A stretch of 64,000 nucleotides of DNA. It comes from Mucilaginibacter pineti (GTDB lineage Bacteria; Bacteroidota; Bacteroidia; Sphingobacteriales; Sphingobacteriaceae). Within the stretch, counting starts at the first letter, position 1; the number at the start of each line of letters is the position of its first letter. Positions 36,770 to 46,337 of this stretch are shown here, in pieces. The translations under genes and the position numbers were made by a program. A model generated the notes under the pieces. It worked only from the letters and a program-made list of their open reading frames with translations. It was not told where the DNA came from and searched no databases. Where the stretch lies: positions 124,001 through 188,000 of the forward strand of contig NZ_FNAI01000001.1 in the NCBI RefSeq assembly GCF_900101875.1. The letters run 5' to 3'.

Positions 36770-37140
36770 TTTTACTCACTCGCGCGGGTTTAGCGCAGCG
36801 TAACCCGTGTGAAAATATGTATTAAGCTTCCAGCTTAATCATGCGCCGGCTGAAAGCCGGAACCATGCTCAGTCACGGGCTACCAGCTACAAGTGTTCGG
36901 AAGATTAGCTGCTCCGTCAGGAGCTATCTATTTGTAGCGATTCAAGCGTAATGATTTATTGCCTCATCGAGGCTACCCTTGAATGTGATGGCCTGTTAAT
37001 TTGGGGTAGCACCTACGGCGCAAATTTTTTTTAACATGATTTGCTACAAATAGGTAGCCCCTTCAGGGCACAGGTTGCAATTGTTTCAATTCTTCCGAAC
37101 ACTTGTAGCTACCAGCCCGCGCCAGTAATTGCCCGCGCCA
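36770..37140. repeat. Nested-palindrome mosaic repeat, MITE/REP-like
   Basis: The outermost recognisable pair is an 18-bp perfect inverted repeat, CTACAAGTGTTCGGAAGA (36887-36904) and its complement (37091-37108). Inside are CTATTTGTAGC/GCTACAAATAG arms and small hairpins GCTCCGTCAGGAGC and GCCTCATCGAGGC. To the left are GGGTT...AACCC, ATTAAGC-TTCCA-GCTTAAT and GCCGGCTGAAAGCCGG. No transposase is present. The layering looks like several small repeats inserted into one another. Confidence 0.7.
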
Positions 37141-37146
37141 GCTCGC

Positions 37147-39294
37147 TCAATGATGTTTAGTATCTCCGTTATGTATTAGCTGGTGGCGCAGTAAAATAAC
37201 CGAGCGGCCTTGTACCTCTATTTCGGCTTCGGCGTTAAAGGTGCCGGTGATTTCGTCTGTGGGGTTTTTGCTGGTATCTATGAGTAGTTCCCAATCGTCG
37301 GCATATTCAACGGCGGGCAGGTGATAGTTTAACGGCTGGTCATGGGCATTAAATATAATGTAAAAGCTATCGTCAACAACCTTGTTACCTTCGGCATTTA
37401 CGCTGTGCAGGCCAAGCCCGTTCAAAAAAACGCCAATTGATTTGGCAAAATCATGGTTCCAGTGATCTTCGGTCATTTCGGCACCGTCGGGCAAAAACCA
37501 GGCTATATCGGCAACGCCGTTTTTTTGATCAGCCTCGCCCTTAAACCAATTTTTGCGCGAGAAGGAGGCGTGGCTTTTACGCAGACTTATCAGCTGTTTC
37601 GTAAATGCTGTCAGTTCCTTATCCACCGTTTCCCAATTGATCCACGACAGCTCATTATCCTGGCAATAGGTATTGTTGTTGCCCTGCTGGGTACGACTCA
37701 TCTCGTCGCCGGCGATAAGCATAGGTACCCCTTGCGATAGGAACAGCGTTGTTAAAAAGTTGCGCTTTTGCCTTTCGCGCAGTTCATTTATAGCAGCATC
37801 ATCGGTTGGGCCTTCAACTCCGCAGTTCCATGAGCGGTTATGGCTTTCGCCATCGTTATTATCCTCGCCATTGGCCTCGTTATGTTTTTCGTTGTATGAT
37901 ACCAGGTCATTGAGTGTAAAGCCATCATGCGCCGTAATAAAGTTTATGCTGGCAGTAGGTCTGCGGTATAACTTATACAGGTCAGAACTACCCGTTATCC
38001 GGTCGCCAAACTCCGCGAGGGTACTTTCGGCACCACTCCAAAAATCCCGTATGCTATCGCGGTATTTGCCGTTCCACTCGGCCCAGCCGGGCGGAAACTT
38101 GCCAACCTGGTAACCGCCCTCGCCAACATCCCAGGGCTCGGCAATCAGCTTTACCTGCGATATGGTAGGGTCCTGGTGTATGATATCAAAAAAGGCGCTC
38201 AACCGGTTTACTTCATGCAGTTCTCGGGCCAGGGTGGCTGCAAGGTCAAACCTGAAACCATCTACGTGCATTTCCTGTATCCAGTAGCGCAGGCTATCCA
38301 TCATAAGGCGCAGCACATTGGGTAAATTGGCATTGAGCGTGTTGCCGGTACCGGTGTAATCCATATAGTACCGTTTATCGTCGGTAAGGCGGTAATAACA
38401 GGAATTATCAACCCCGCGAAACGAAAGGGTAGGCCCCATCTGATTACCTTCGCCGGTGTGGTTATACACTACATCCAGTATCACCTCAATGCCTGCTTTA
38501 TGCAGCCCCTTCACCATGTTTTTAAACTCGGTAACCTGTTGCCCCAACACACCGCTTGATGAGTAGCGCGCATCCGGCGCAAAAAAGCCAATGGTATTAT
38601 AGCCCCAGTAGTTGGTAAGCCCTTCTTCAACCAAATGCCGGTCGTTCAAAAAATGGTGTACCGGCATCAGCTCAATGGCGGTAATACCCAGGTCTTTCAA
38701 ATAATTTATAGTAACCGGATGGGCAATGCCTGCATAAGTTCCCCTTATTTCTTCAGGAATTTCGGGGTGCATTTTGGTAAAACCCTTCACGTGCGCCTCG
38801 TAGATCACCGAATTAAAATATTCAATGCAGGGGGCTTTATCGCCCTCCCAATCAAAATTATGATCCACAACTACAGATTTTGGCACAAATGCCGCGTTAT
38901 CTGTTTCGCTAAAGCTGAGGTCTTCTTCGGCACTGCCAATTTCATAACCAAACAGTGAATCGTCCCAGTTTATGGTGCCAGAAATTGCTTTGGCGTAAGG
39001 ATCTATTAGTAATTTGTTGGGATTAAAACGGTGGCCGTTCTCGGGCTCATAAGGGCCATGAACCCTGTAACCATAAAGCTGCCCGGGTTTTAAACCGGGG
39101 ATATAAACATGCCATATCAATTCGGAGTATTCGGTAATGGATATTTTTTCGTATTCAACTTCATCTTCGGCGGTATTAAAAAGGCAAAGGTCAACGCCGG
39201 TAGCGTTCTCGGAGTACAGCGTAAAGTTAACGCCGTTACCATCCCAGGTAGCGCCAAGCGGAAATGATTTGCCAGGGTATGTAGTTATTTTCAT
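37147..39294 (-). CDS. glgX: Glycogen debranching enzyme (isoamylase type, GlgX/TreX)
   Basis: 715 residues. An N-terminal carbohydrate-binding module 48 (about 1-100, FPLGATWDGNGVNFTLYSEN) is followed by a GH13 barrel with all four conserved regions: DVVYNH (274-279), DGFRFD with nucleophile Asp 350, LIAEPWD with acid Glu 386, and TAHDG with Asp 457. The C-terminal beta domain follows. The length is usual for GlgX. It hydrolyses alpha-1,6 branch points in glycogen or limit dextrins. No other glycogen gene is adjacent; it is transcribed alone toward the palindromic region. Confidence 0.93.
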   Translation of the reverse strand: MKITTYPGKSFPLGATWDGNGVNFTLYSENATGVDLCLFNTAEDEVEYEKISITEYSELIWHVYIPGLKPGQLYGYRVHGPYEPENGHRFNPNKLLIDPYAKAISGTINWDDSLFGYEIGSAEEDLSFSETDNAAFVPKSVVVDHNFDWEGDKAPCIEYFNSVIYEAHVKGFTKMHPEIPEEIRGTYAGIAHPVTINYLKDLGITAIELMPVHHFLNDRHLVEEGLTNYWGYNTIGFFAPDARYSSSGVLGQQVTEFKNMVKGLHKAGIEVILDVVYNHTGEGNQMGPTLSFRGVDNSCYYRLTDDKRYYMDYTGTGNTLNANLPNVLRLMMDSLRYWIQEMHVDGFRFDLAATLARELHEVNRLSAFFDIIHQDPTISQVKLIAEPWDVGEGGYQVGKFPPGWAEWNGKYRDSIRDFWSGAESTLAEFGDRITGSSDLYKLYRRPTASINFITAHDGFTLNDLVSYNEKHNEANGEDNNDGESHNRSWNCGVEGPTDDAAINELRERQKRNFLTTLFLSQGVPMLIAGDEMSRTQQGNNNTYCQDNELSWINWETVDKELTAFTKQLISLRKSHASFSRKNWFKGEADQKNGVADIAWFLPDGAEMTEDHWNHDFAKSIGVFLNGLGLHSVNAEGNKVVDDSFYIIFNAHDQPLNYHLPAVEYADDWELLIDTSKNPTDEITGTFNAEAEIEVQGRSVILLRHQLIHNGDTKHH

Positions 39295-39474
39295 AGGTAA
39301 GTGCAGGGGTATATGCTCTTTGATGTTTGTAGTCCAATAATTAAAATAAGCGAAAATTGTTTGGATAGCTGCTTTTTAATTGCGGCAATATAAGCATATA
39401 GTAAAAACCTCTTATAATGCTTACTTCAATTTTAAATATCTTAATTATTAATTGATTATTGTTTTTGCTGTGTG

Positions 39475-39482
39475 TAAATTTG
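39475..39482 (+). promoter_or_regulatory. Bacteroidota-type -7 promoter element TAAATTTG
   Basis: Matches TAnnTTTG, with a TTG about 20 bp upstream as a possible -33 element. A start near 39489 would leave a leader of about 12 nt before the response-regulator ATG at 39502. Confidence 0.5.
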
Positions 39483-39501
39483 ACTATCTACTACTTAACC
39501 T

Positions 39502-39867
39502 ATGAGCAAGAAAATATTTGTTGTTGAAGACGATGCAGATCTGTCTGAGGCAATACAACTTATCCTTAATGAAGAGGGTTACCAAACTGTGGCATCGTAC
39601 CAAAAAAACTCTATTAAAGGTGTGATACTGCACATGCCAGACCTGGTATTGGTTGATAATAAATTAACCGATGGTTTTGGCAGTGAGCTTTGCGCAGCCA
39701 TAAAACTGCACCCGCTTACCAGCCATATCCCCGTGATATTGATATCGGGCTATGCTGACCTTGCCGATATTGCTGCCGCCTGCGGTGCCGATGCTTACCT
39801 GAACAAACCTTTTGAGCTTACAACACTTATAGAGTTGGTTTCCCGCTACTTAAAAAAGGCAGCCTGA
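39502..39867 (+). CDS. Single-domain response regulator (CheY-like receiver)
   Basis: 121 residues, a receiver domain only. Acidic pocket Asp 10/Asp 11, phospho-acceptor Asp 52 (VLVDNKLTDG), Ser 82, and Lys 102 in the usual LNKPF. There is no output domain, so it must act through a protein partner such as a kinase or phosphorelay. No histidine kinase is adjacent. It converges with the next gene, 25 bp away. Confidence 0.9.
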   Translation: MSKKIFVVEDDADLSEAIQLILNEEGYQTVASYQKNSIKGVILHMPDLVLVDNKLTDGFGSELCAAIKLHPLTSHIPVILISGYADLADIAAACGADAYLNKPFELTTLIELVSRYLKKAA

Positions 39868-39892
39868 TAATAGGCACTAATTAAATGCCTTC

Positions 39893-41002
39893 TTATTTGG
39901 GTTCGGTGGGTTTTCCGGCCACGTATGAAACCGAGCTGATGCCAGATAGGTATAACAATACATCAGGGAAGGTAGGCATGGTTTTGTTATTAATGGTGTA
40001 AATGATAAAGTAAACCCCAAGCACAATATTCCAGGCAAAAATTTGAAAGCGCTGCATATTTATGCTTTGTCCATCGCTTAAAATATCGGCAATAAAATTC
40101 TCGGCCGTTTTGGGCGACCAGTTTTTACCCTTTTTTACTTTCTTGTAATAGTCAATATATGATGCTGTACCGTTGGTGGTCATACTAATACCAAGCAGGA
40201 TTAAAATAGAGGGGTTTAGGGTTGAAGGTATATCGGTAAGTATCAGCGAATAAATAAAACCGCCTATTACCAAAACTGTCCAAAATGCCAGTTGGGTTTG
40301 CGCCAGGCTGTAAGCGCCGCCTTTGCCTTCCTTCAAGATGTCTGATTTAACTATTAAAATACCCAGCGCTATGATCAAAACGAGGTAGATCCCAGTCATC
40401 CAGATAAAGGCCGTTTTGTTGAAATAAGTGAGGGTAAGCTCGGTATTAGGAAGGTCTTTTTTTAGCACTTTAACTGGCAACATGCCTTCCCAGGCTACGG
40501 TGGTATGTATGGTAAGCGAGTTTTTTGTCCACGAGTCGGTTAGTTTGTACAGGTAGTCCCAGGCTGCCTTTGTGGTGGTATCGCGCTTAAGTTGAAACGG
40601 AATCCACATTACGGTATCGGTAGTTTTAAAATCTTCTTTGCTGATGTTGTTGAACAGATCTGACGTTATACCCCGCAGTTCAACACCTTCTGCATACAGC
40701 ACAATCCTGTTACGGTCGGCAGGCCGGGTGTTCATAAAATCCTTGGGGTTGGTTATTTCTACCAGAATAATATCACCGGCCCGGGCAACTTTACGGGTAA
40801 GGCTATCCTCCAGCTTGCGTGCCGATACATTAATTACATACGATGTTTTTACCACGGCGGGGGCTGCGGGTTGTGCAACTGCCTTTGCGTGTGCGGCAGC
40901 GGCGGTGGTTTCTGGCGATTGCTGAGGTTTGTTTACAGCGAAACATACGATTGCAGGGCATATAAAAAATAGCGCGGCAAAAAAAGTAAATAATGCTTTC
41001 AT
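39893..41002 (-). CDS. Exported/membrane protein of unknown function
   Basis: 369 residues. A signal peptide (about 1-23) is followed by an Ala/Pro-rich linker and a beta-rich extracytoplasmic domain (about 55-190) with alternating Val/Ile and Asp/Thr. Then come about four or five membrane helices, near 203-225, 240-260, 265-285, 325-343 and 348-362. The C-terminus GKPTEPK is hydrophilic. The LAQTQLAFWTVLVIGGFIYS helix is distinctive, but I cannot assign a family. No clear operon partner. Confidence 0.7.
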   Translation of the reverse strand: MKALFTFFAALFFICPAIVCFAVNKPQQSPETTAAAAHAKAVAQPAAPAVVKTSYVINVSARKLEDSLTRKVARAGDIILVEITNPKDFMNTRPADRNRIVLYAEGVELRGITSDLFNNISKEDFKTTDTVMWIPFQLKRDTTTKAAWDYLYKLTDSWTKNSLTIHTTVAWEGMLPVKVLKKDLPNTELTLTYFNKTAFIWMTGIYLVLIIALGILIVKSDILKEGKGGAYSLAQTQLAFWTVLVIGGFIYSLILTDIPSTLNPSILILLGISMTTNGTASYIDYYKKVKKGKNWSPKTAENFIADILSDGQSINMQRFQIFAWNIVLGVYFIIYTINNKTMPTFPDVLLYLSGISSVSYVAGKPTEPK

Positions 41003-41172
41003 AGGATTTTTTGATAAGCAGTACGTATTTTAATAAGGTAGGATAAAACTATTAGGAATAGTTTGAAATAAGCGCAGGGTTTATACGTGAGTTTAACCGT
41101 ATTTTTACGCTATTTAACCCTAAGGAGCTAAAAATCAATAAGTAAAGTAGGAGTGTGCCGGGTGATAGGACT

Positions 41173-42444
41173 TTAGCTTTGCAGCTGAAATTGATGCTGA
41201 TCGTTTAAACAACCCTGTTCGTAATCCTTTAGTTCGATGGCGTTGGCGGCTTCGTCAACGGCTTGCTGCATCTCTTTTAAAAAGCTGCGGAATATTTTTT
41301 CTTTTCCGGGAAGTTTAAGTAACAGGCGCAGCATGGTTGTTTGAAACCACAAGTGGATTTTTGATTTAGATACCAGGTCTTTTAAAATGGTAACGCCAAG
41401 TTTACGGTTCATGTTGATGAAATGATCCATCTGCTTTTCGTAATTTTTAAAGGCTATGCGGTGATCGCCATTGGCAGCGGCCAGTTCACCGGCCAGTACG
41501 TATGCACCCACTAATGCCAGGCTGCTACCTTGCCCAGATGCGGGCGACGGGCAATAACCTGCGTCGCCAAGCAAGGCCACACGTTTGTTGAACAGCGTAT
41601 CCATTTGTACCTGGCTTACGCTATCAAAATAAAAATCGGTAGTGGTGTAAATGGCATCTAATATGTTGGAGATAATCCCGCCATCCTCCCTGAAATTATC
41701 TATCACCAGTTTCTTTTGGCTATCTGTATCCCTGTGGTCGATATCAACAAGATGCGAGGCGAACAAGAAAAAGGCCTTTGCTTCCTGCTTTTTACCGGTG
41801 CTGTATACGTTTACCACTTTGTTCAATGCGGGATAGCTCAGTTCCCAATGATCAAGCTCAAAATGGTTGGGGATGGTGAAAATACATACGTAATACCCCA
41901 GGTGTGCTATATGTTTATCGGCCCTGCCAAATACCATATTGCGGGTGTTTGAGCGCAGGCCATCGGCGGCTATCACCAGGTCAAAGTCGCGTTGTTCGCC
42001 GTTCTTTAAGATAACGGTTACCTGCTCCTCACTTTGCGACAGGCCGGTTATACCGTTATCAAACAGGTATTCGGTTTCGTTTTTGGTAGCGTTGTAAAGT
42101 ATTTCAGATAGTTCGCCGCGCATGATCTCTACATCATTTTGCTGGCGCATGCCAAATATGTTGGGGTCGTTAAGGTCGGCGTAGCGCTTGCCGTTGGCAT
42201 CTATCATTGATGAGCCAAGCATGGCGGTATTTTTTTGTTTAACATCATTTAGGATTCCCATACGGTCGGCAACTTCAACGGCGGCTCCGCGCAAGTCAAC
42301 CCGGTAACCGCCTTTGCGAAGTGCAGGCGCTTTTTCAACAACGGTAACATTAAAGCCATATTTATTAAGCCAGTATGCCAGCGCCGGCCCGGCGATGCTG
42401 GCTCCTGAAATTAAAATGTTCCGGTTTTTCATGTTGTCGCTCAT
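41173..42444 (-). CDS. FAD-dependent monooxygenase (group A flavoprotein hydroxylase, TetX-like)
   Basis: 423 residues from the ATG at 42444; a non-ATG start 13 codons upstream is in frame but adds no conserved sequence. N-terminal dinucleotide-binding loop ISGASIAGPALAYWL, DG motif IAADGLRSNTR, and the FAD ribityl-binding GD motif ALLGDAGYCPSPASGQG, followed by a helical C-terminus. This is the PHBH/TetX fold, which uses NAD(P)H and oxygen to hydroxylate aromatic or polycyclic compounds. The resemblance to TetX is general to the family; nothing here shows tetracycline activity. Confidence 0.85.
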   Translation of the reverse strand: MSDNMKNRNILISGASIAGPALAYWLNKYGFNVTVVEKAPALRKGGYRVDLRGAAVEVADRMGILNDVKQKNTAMLGSSMIDANGKRYADLNDPNIFGMRQQNDVEIMRGELSEILYNATKNETEYLFDNGITGLSQSEEQVTVILKNGEQRDFDLVIAADGLRSNTRNMVFGRADKHIAHLGYYVCIFTIPNHFELDHWELSYPALNKVVNVYSTGKKQEAKAFFLFASHLVDIDHRDTDSQKKLVIDNFREDGGIISNILDAIYTTTDFYFDSVSQVQMDTLFNKRVALLGDAGYCPSPASGQGSSLALVGAYVLAGELAAANGDHRIAFKNYEKQMDHFINMNRKLGVTILKDLVSKSKIHLWFQTTMLRLLLKLPGKEKIFRSFLKEMQQAVDEAANAIELKDYEQGCLNDQHQFQLQS

Positions 42445-42565
42445 CGGTAATGTTAATACTGATGCAAATGTGGCGACATACAATACGCACCGTTAGTAGA
42501 TTTCGGTAAGTGACACTATTTTGTCGGTGAATACAGGAGAAACTGGTTGAAGCGGTTATTGCAAC

Positions 42566-43180
42566 TTAGTTACTAAAGGATTGTTGACTTTGGCTGATGG
42601 CCTTATCCTGAAATCGAGCCATAACAATAACCATACAAATGGCGCCTATGGTGGCAAACAGCATATCTGATTGCGTATCCCATATATCACCCTGCGTACC
42701 CAGGAACGAATCGCCGGATGAGCCGGAGGTTACAGAAACAAACCACTCCAAAAATTCATACGTAACGCTGATGCTCATACAAACACACACGGTTAAAAAC
42801 GCCATCCATGATCTTTTCTGAACTATTTGCTTGCGGATAAACAACTCGCGCACAATCATAGCCGGTACAAAGCCCTGCACAAAATGGCCCAGTTTATCGT
42901 AATTATTGCGGGCCTGGTGAAATACTTCCTTCACCCAGTCAAACAAAGGCACCAGTGCGTAGGTGTAATGCCCGCCTACAAAAAGTACAAAGCAATGCAG
43001 CAGTATAAATACATAGGTGAGGTAACTAAACCTGAAGCTTTTAAACGTAAAAATCAGCACAATAAAGCCAATAATGCCCGGGAAAACCTCCAGTATCCAG
43101 GTAAAATAATCATGAGGGGATATAGCCGAAGCAATAAGACCGGCAAAAAACAGGCATATAAGAATATAGTATTTTTTCAC
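42566..43180 (-). CDS. DUF2238 (YjdF-like) inner-membrane protein
   Basis: 204 residues with a GTG start (KKYYILICLFF follows at once). About six hydrophobic helices. The signature YDKLGHFVQGFVPAMIVRE, then TYEFLEWFV and GTQGDIWDTQSDML, are the conserved acidic/His motifs of the YjdF family, whose function is unknown. Monocistronic. Confidence 0.85.
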   Translation of the reverse strand: MKKYYILICLFFAGLIASAISPHDYFTWILEVFPGIIGFIVLIFTFKSFRFSYLTYVFILLHCFVLFVGGHYTYALVPLFDWVKEVFHQARNNYDKLGHFVQGFVPAMIVRELFIRKQIVQKRSWMAFLTVCVCMSISVTYEFLEWFVSVTSGSSGDSFLGTQGDIWDTQSDMLFATIGAICMVIVMARFQDKAISQSQQSFSN

Positions 43181-43356
43181 ATCCTAATATGCCTATTTAA
43201 ATCGGTATTATCAGCAGGTTAATTTACACCCTTTATGCCCGGAAGATCATTCTTAACGATTGATCTTCACCAATTATAACCAAATCCGCTTAGTGCGATT
43301 TTTAAGAATCATATGCGGAAAACATGTTATATTGCCTTTACCAATTGTACCTGTTT

Positions 43357-44637
43357 ATGAAAAAACTGTTAATCGCTATCTTGTTCTTTACAAGTGCAGC
43401 CGCTTATGCTCAAAAAAACAAAGGCATCAGGTTTGAGAATACCTTAACCTGGGCCCAGGTTAAGGCAAAGGCCAAAAAGGAAAACAAATACATCTTTATA
43501 GATGGGTTTACCACCTGGTGCGTGCCTTGTCGTAAAATGGCGGCCGAGATATTTCCGCAACAGAAAGTTGGCGCATTCTTCAATAAAAATTTCATCAATG
43601 TACCTGTACAGTTCGATCAGTCGAAAAATGATAACGCCCAGGTAAAGCGCTGGTATGCCGATGCCAAAATGTTGGCAACCCAATATAAGGTTGATTTGTA
43701 TCCTACCTTTTTGTTTTTTGCCCCCAACGGCAGTCTTGTACATGTTATTAAAGGCGGCACCAACAGTAGTGATATGTTTATAGCCAATGCCAAACTTGCC
43801 TTAAACCCGTCTACCCAGTTTATCACCCTTAAAAAGCAATTTGATGCGGGTAAAAGAGATACCTCGTTTTTATTAAGGGCTGTCACCTCTGCACAAAAAA
43901 CAAATAACGAAGCCTTTGCCATCACGGCTATAAACGCCTATCTGCCCACACAAAAAGAGCTGCTTACGGCGCAGAATATTAGATTTATAGTTGCTGCTAC
44001 CTCAGGCAGTACCGACCCCGGTTTTAACACCTTACGCAGCCATCCTGATAAGGTTGATGCCATAGCCGGACAAGGGAAAAGCGCACTTCTGGTTAATGAT
44101 ATAGCGTTTGATGAGGTTGTTTTGCCGTTATTAAGGAATGGTGGAAAAAAGACCAATTACGGCGGGGGAATGATCATGTACTCGGGGGAGTTAAATAAAA
44201 ATGTTGATTGGGCTGCCGTAAAATCAAAGCTCGATATAAACTATGCCGATCAGGCGGATGATATTATTGTTGGCGCTAAGCCGGTTTATTACCAATGGCT
44301 GGAGGATTGGCCTTCATTTGTTAGTGCCGTAACCGCCTATACTGGAAAGCCAAAGGGATTTGATAAAGACAAACTCAACAGCTTTGCCTGGACGGTATTT
44401 AGCGCAAGTGACGATAAGCAATTTTTAAAGACCGCCACCGATTGGACGAAGTTACTATTAGCAGATGATGCCAATAACCTGTTTTATTTGAATACTTATG
44501 CAAACCTCTTATACAAATCGGGCGAAAAGGACATGGCAATAAACGAAGTGGAAAAAATGATAAAGCTGAGCGGTACAGAAAATGAAAACCTGGTTAACCA
44601 ATTAGCTTTGATGAAAAAAGGAGAAAAAACCTGGTAA
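43357..44637 (+). CDS. Exported thioredoxin-fold protein
   Basis: 426 residues from the ATG at 43357; an ATG 11 codons upstream exists, but this start gives a standard signal peptide (MKKLLIAILFFTSAAAYA). The thioredoxin-like domain (about 25-150) has the redox pair Cys 55/Cys 58 in WCVPCRK. The remaining 270 residues are helical and may hold TPR-like repeats (FYLNTYANLLYKSGEKDMA near the end). Likely periplasmic thiol-disulfide exchange or a related role; the partner is unknown. Confidence 0.82.
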   Translation: MKKLLIAILFFTSAAAYAQKNKGIRFENTLTWAQVKAKAKKENKYIFIDGFTTWCVPCRKMAAEIFPQQKVGAFFNKNFINVPVQFDQSKNDNAQVKRWYADAKMLATQYKVDLYPTFLFFAPNGSLVHVIKGGTNSSDMFIANAKLALNPSTQFITLKKQFDAGKRDTSFLLRAVTSAQKTNNEAFAITAINAYLPTQKELLTAQNIRFIVAATSGSTDPGFNTLRSHPDKVDAIAGQGKSALLVNDIAFDEVVLPLLRNGGKKTNYGGGMIMYSGELNKNVDWAAVKSKLDINYADQADDIIVGAKPVYYQWLEDWPSFVSAVTAYTGKPKGFDKDKLNSFAWTVFSASDDKQFLKTATDWTKLLLADDANNLFYLNTYANLLYKSGEKDMAINEVEKMIKLSGTENENLVNQLALMKKGEKTW

Positions 44638-44879
44638 ACAAAGTTAAACCTAATATTCTTTCCTGAACAGTACCTGCGAAGTATTCACCACCCGGCGGTA
44701 GTGTTCTGCGGCAAAAAAAACTCCGCTAAGTTTAACGGGGAACACGCTCATTAATAATGCCCACTCACACACTAACTATATAAATGCATTTTAAAGCGGT
44801 TATTTTTAGTCTATAAAACTCATTGCCGTTCCCGATTAAATTTATGGCCTAATATTTTTACCTTTAATAAAACGCATCT

Positions 44880-45617
44880 ATGTTAAAAGCAGTTATTTTG
44901 GATGATGAGGTGAGGGGCAGTTCGTTGCTGAGTCGTAAGCTGGCCATTTTTGAAGAGGAATTGCAGGTTGTCGCAGTTTTTAACGATCCCTTTAAAGCGC
45001 TTTCAAAAATTGTTGATCTTGATCCGGATGTATTGTTTCTTGATGTTGAGATGCCGGGGCTTAATGGCTTTCAGTTTCTTGAAAAACTGGGCTCCTTCAA
45101 CTTCCATGTGATATTTACCACCGCTTATGATACCTATACGCTGGAAGCACTTCGGCTGAGCGCGGTTGACTACCTGCTGAAACCTATTGACGAGGAAGAG
45201 CTGCACACTGCCATCTACAGGCTTAAAAAGAGGGTTGCAGACAGCAACAAACAGGTTATTAAAACCGAAGACCGACCAACGCGTAACCGCCTTGCCTTAC
45301 CCACTGCCGAAGGCGTTTACCTGGTTGATAAGGCCAGCATTATCCGGGTAGAGGCCATGAGTAACTACAGCACCTTTTACCTTAACGACCGCAAAAAAAT
45401 AGTAGTATCAAAAACCCTGAAGGAGTATGAACAGGCTTTGGACGAAGCCTCGTTCCTGCGTATTAACCGGTCGGTGATTGTAAACCTGGAATATGTAATT
45501 AAATACCGCAAAGGCGACGGCGGTACATTAGAAATGACCGACGGTACCGAAATAGAAGTATCTGCATCACGAAAAGAAGCATTGATGGAAAAGATCTTCG
45601 GCGAAAAAAAGGCCTGA
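44880..45617 (+). CDS. LytTR-family response regulator
   Basis: 245 residues. Receiver domain with Asp 8/Asp 9, phospho-acceptor Asp 55 (LFLDVEMPGLNG) and the conserved Lys in LLKPID. A LytTR DNA-binding domain (about 135-240) has FLRINRSVIVNLEYV. In Bacteroidota such regulators pair with LytS/YehU-type membrane kinases, but none is adjacent, so this one is an orphan here. TACCTTTA at 44859-44866, one base off the -7 consensus, may be its promoter. Its end is 3 bp from the convergent ZIP gene. Confidence 0.9.
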   Translation: MLKAVILDDEVRGSSLLSRKLAIFEEELQVVAVFNDPFKALSKIVDLDPDVLFLDVEMPGLNGFQFLEKLGSFNFHVIFTTAYDTYTLEALRLSAVDYLLKPIDEEELHTAIYRLKKRVADSNKQVIKTEDRPTRNRLALPTAEGVYLVDKASIIRVEAMSNYSTFYLNDRKKIVVSKTLKEYEQALDEASFLRINRSVIVNLEYVIKYRKGDGGTLEMTDGTEIEVSASRKEALMEKIFGEKKA

Positions 45618-45620
45618 TGG

Positions 45621-46337
45621 TTACAACTCGCTGATAAAGCCAGCCAGCGCAATGGCCACACCCAACAATACGGCAATCATCTTGCGCATGTTAAATTTAT
45701 GGTCGGCGCTTGATTCAAATAGTATGGTGGTAGATATATGCAGGAAAATCCCTATAACCACACCCATAATGCGGTTGTAGTAATGCTGCAGGTTACCAAT
45801 ATCGCCGGTGCTTAAAGCGTTGCTAAAAAAGTATCCGGCAGGTGCCATTATAGCAAACAGCAGTATGAAAAATATAGTTTTTGATTTACCCTGCCTGTTG
45901 GTAAGGAATACTGTACCCAAGGCAAACGCCGCCGGGATGTGGTGTAGCGCTATGCCGTAAACCAACTGGTTTTGATTGCCTTGCGCCAGCGGCATCCCCT
46001 CTAAAAAAGCATGCAAACAAAGACTTACCATAATGCCCAACGGAAAAACAGGGTGGGCGTGGTCATGCTTGTGCATGTGGCCATGTTCAATACCGTCAGA
46101 AAATTGCTCCAGTACAATCTGAAACAGGAAACCTACCAATATAAATACACCTACGTAGTTATCATTGCCATGATAGGCATCGGGTATTAAATGCAATACG
46201 GTAATGCCAAACAGGTAAGCGCCGCTAAATGCCAGCACCAGTTTAAGCATTTTATGGTTATCGCCCTTAAACAAAAAGACAGCTAATCCCCCGCAGGAGG
46301 CACTTAAAAACAGGATTAAAACTTTCCAGATCTCCAT
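45621..46337 (-). CDS. ZIP-family metal transporter
   Basis: 238 residues, about eight helices. A His-rich cytoplasmic loop (HGHMHKHDHAH near residue 87) and the helix motifs LCLHAFLEGMPLAQG and LHHIPAAFALG supply the His/Glu metal site of ZIP proteins, which import divalent metals such as zinc. The start codon overlaps the stop of the upstream PAP2 gene (TAATG), so the two are translationally coupled. Confidence 0.88.
   Translation of the reverse strand: MEIWKVLILFLSASCGGLAVFLFKGDNHKMLKLVLAFSGAYLFGITVLHLIPDAYHGNDNYVGVFILVGFLFQIVLEQFSDGIEHGHMHKHDHAHPVFPLGIMVSLCLHAFLEGMPLAQGNQNQLVYGIALHHIPAAFALGTVFLTNRQGKSKTIFFILLFAIMAPAGYFFSNALSTGDIGNLQHYYNRIMGVVIGIFLHISTTILFESSADHKFNMRKMIAVLLGVAIALAGFISEL

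Larger units (their letters stand above)
36533..37146. other. 614-bp gene-free stretch: candidate small RNA plus nested palindromes
   Basis: No ORF with coding character is seen. The left part (36621-36757) has a promoter-like motif and a strong terminator and may encode a small RNA. The right part (36770-37140) is a mosaic of nested inverted repeats. Both are described separately. Confidence 0.6.

Noticed and set aside
37673..38113. 146-codon plus-strand frame opposite the debranching enzyme gene
   Set aside because: Antisense shadow over the catalytic part of a clearly conserved GH13 enzyme.
41173..42444. Tetracycline-inactivating TetX gene
   Set aside because: The motifs are those of all group A flavin hydroxylases; no linked resistance genes or mobile elements, so a resistance role is not supported.
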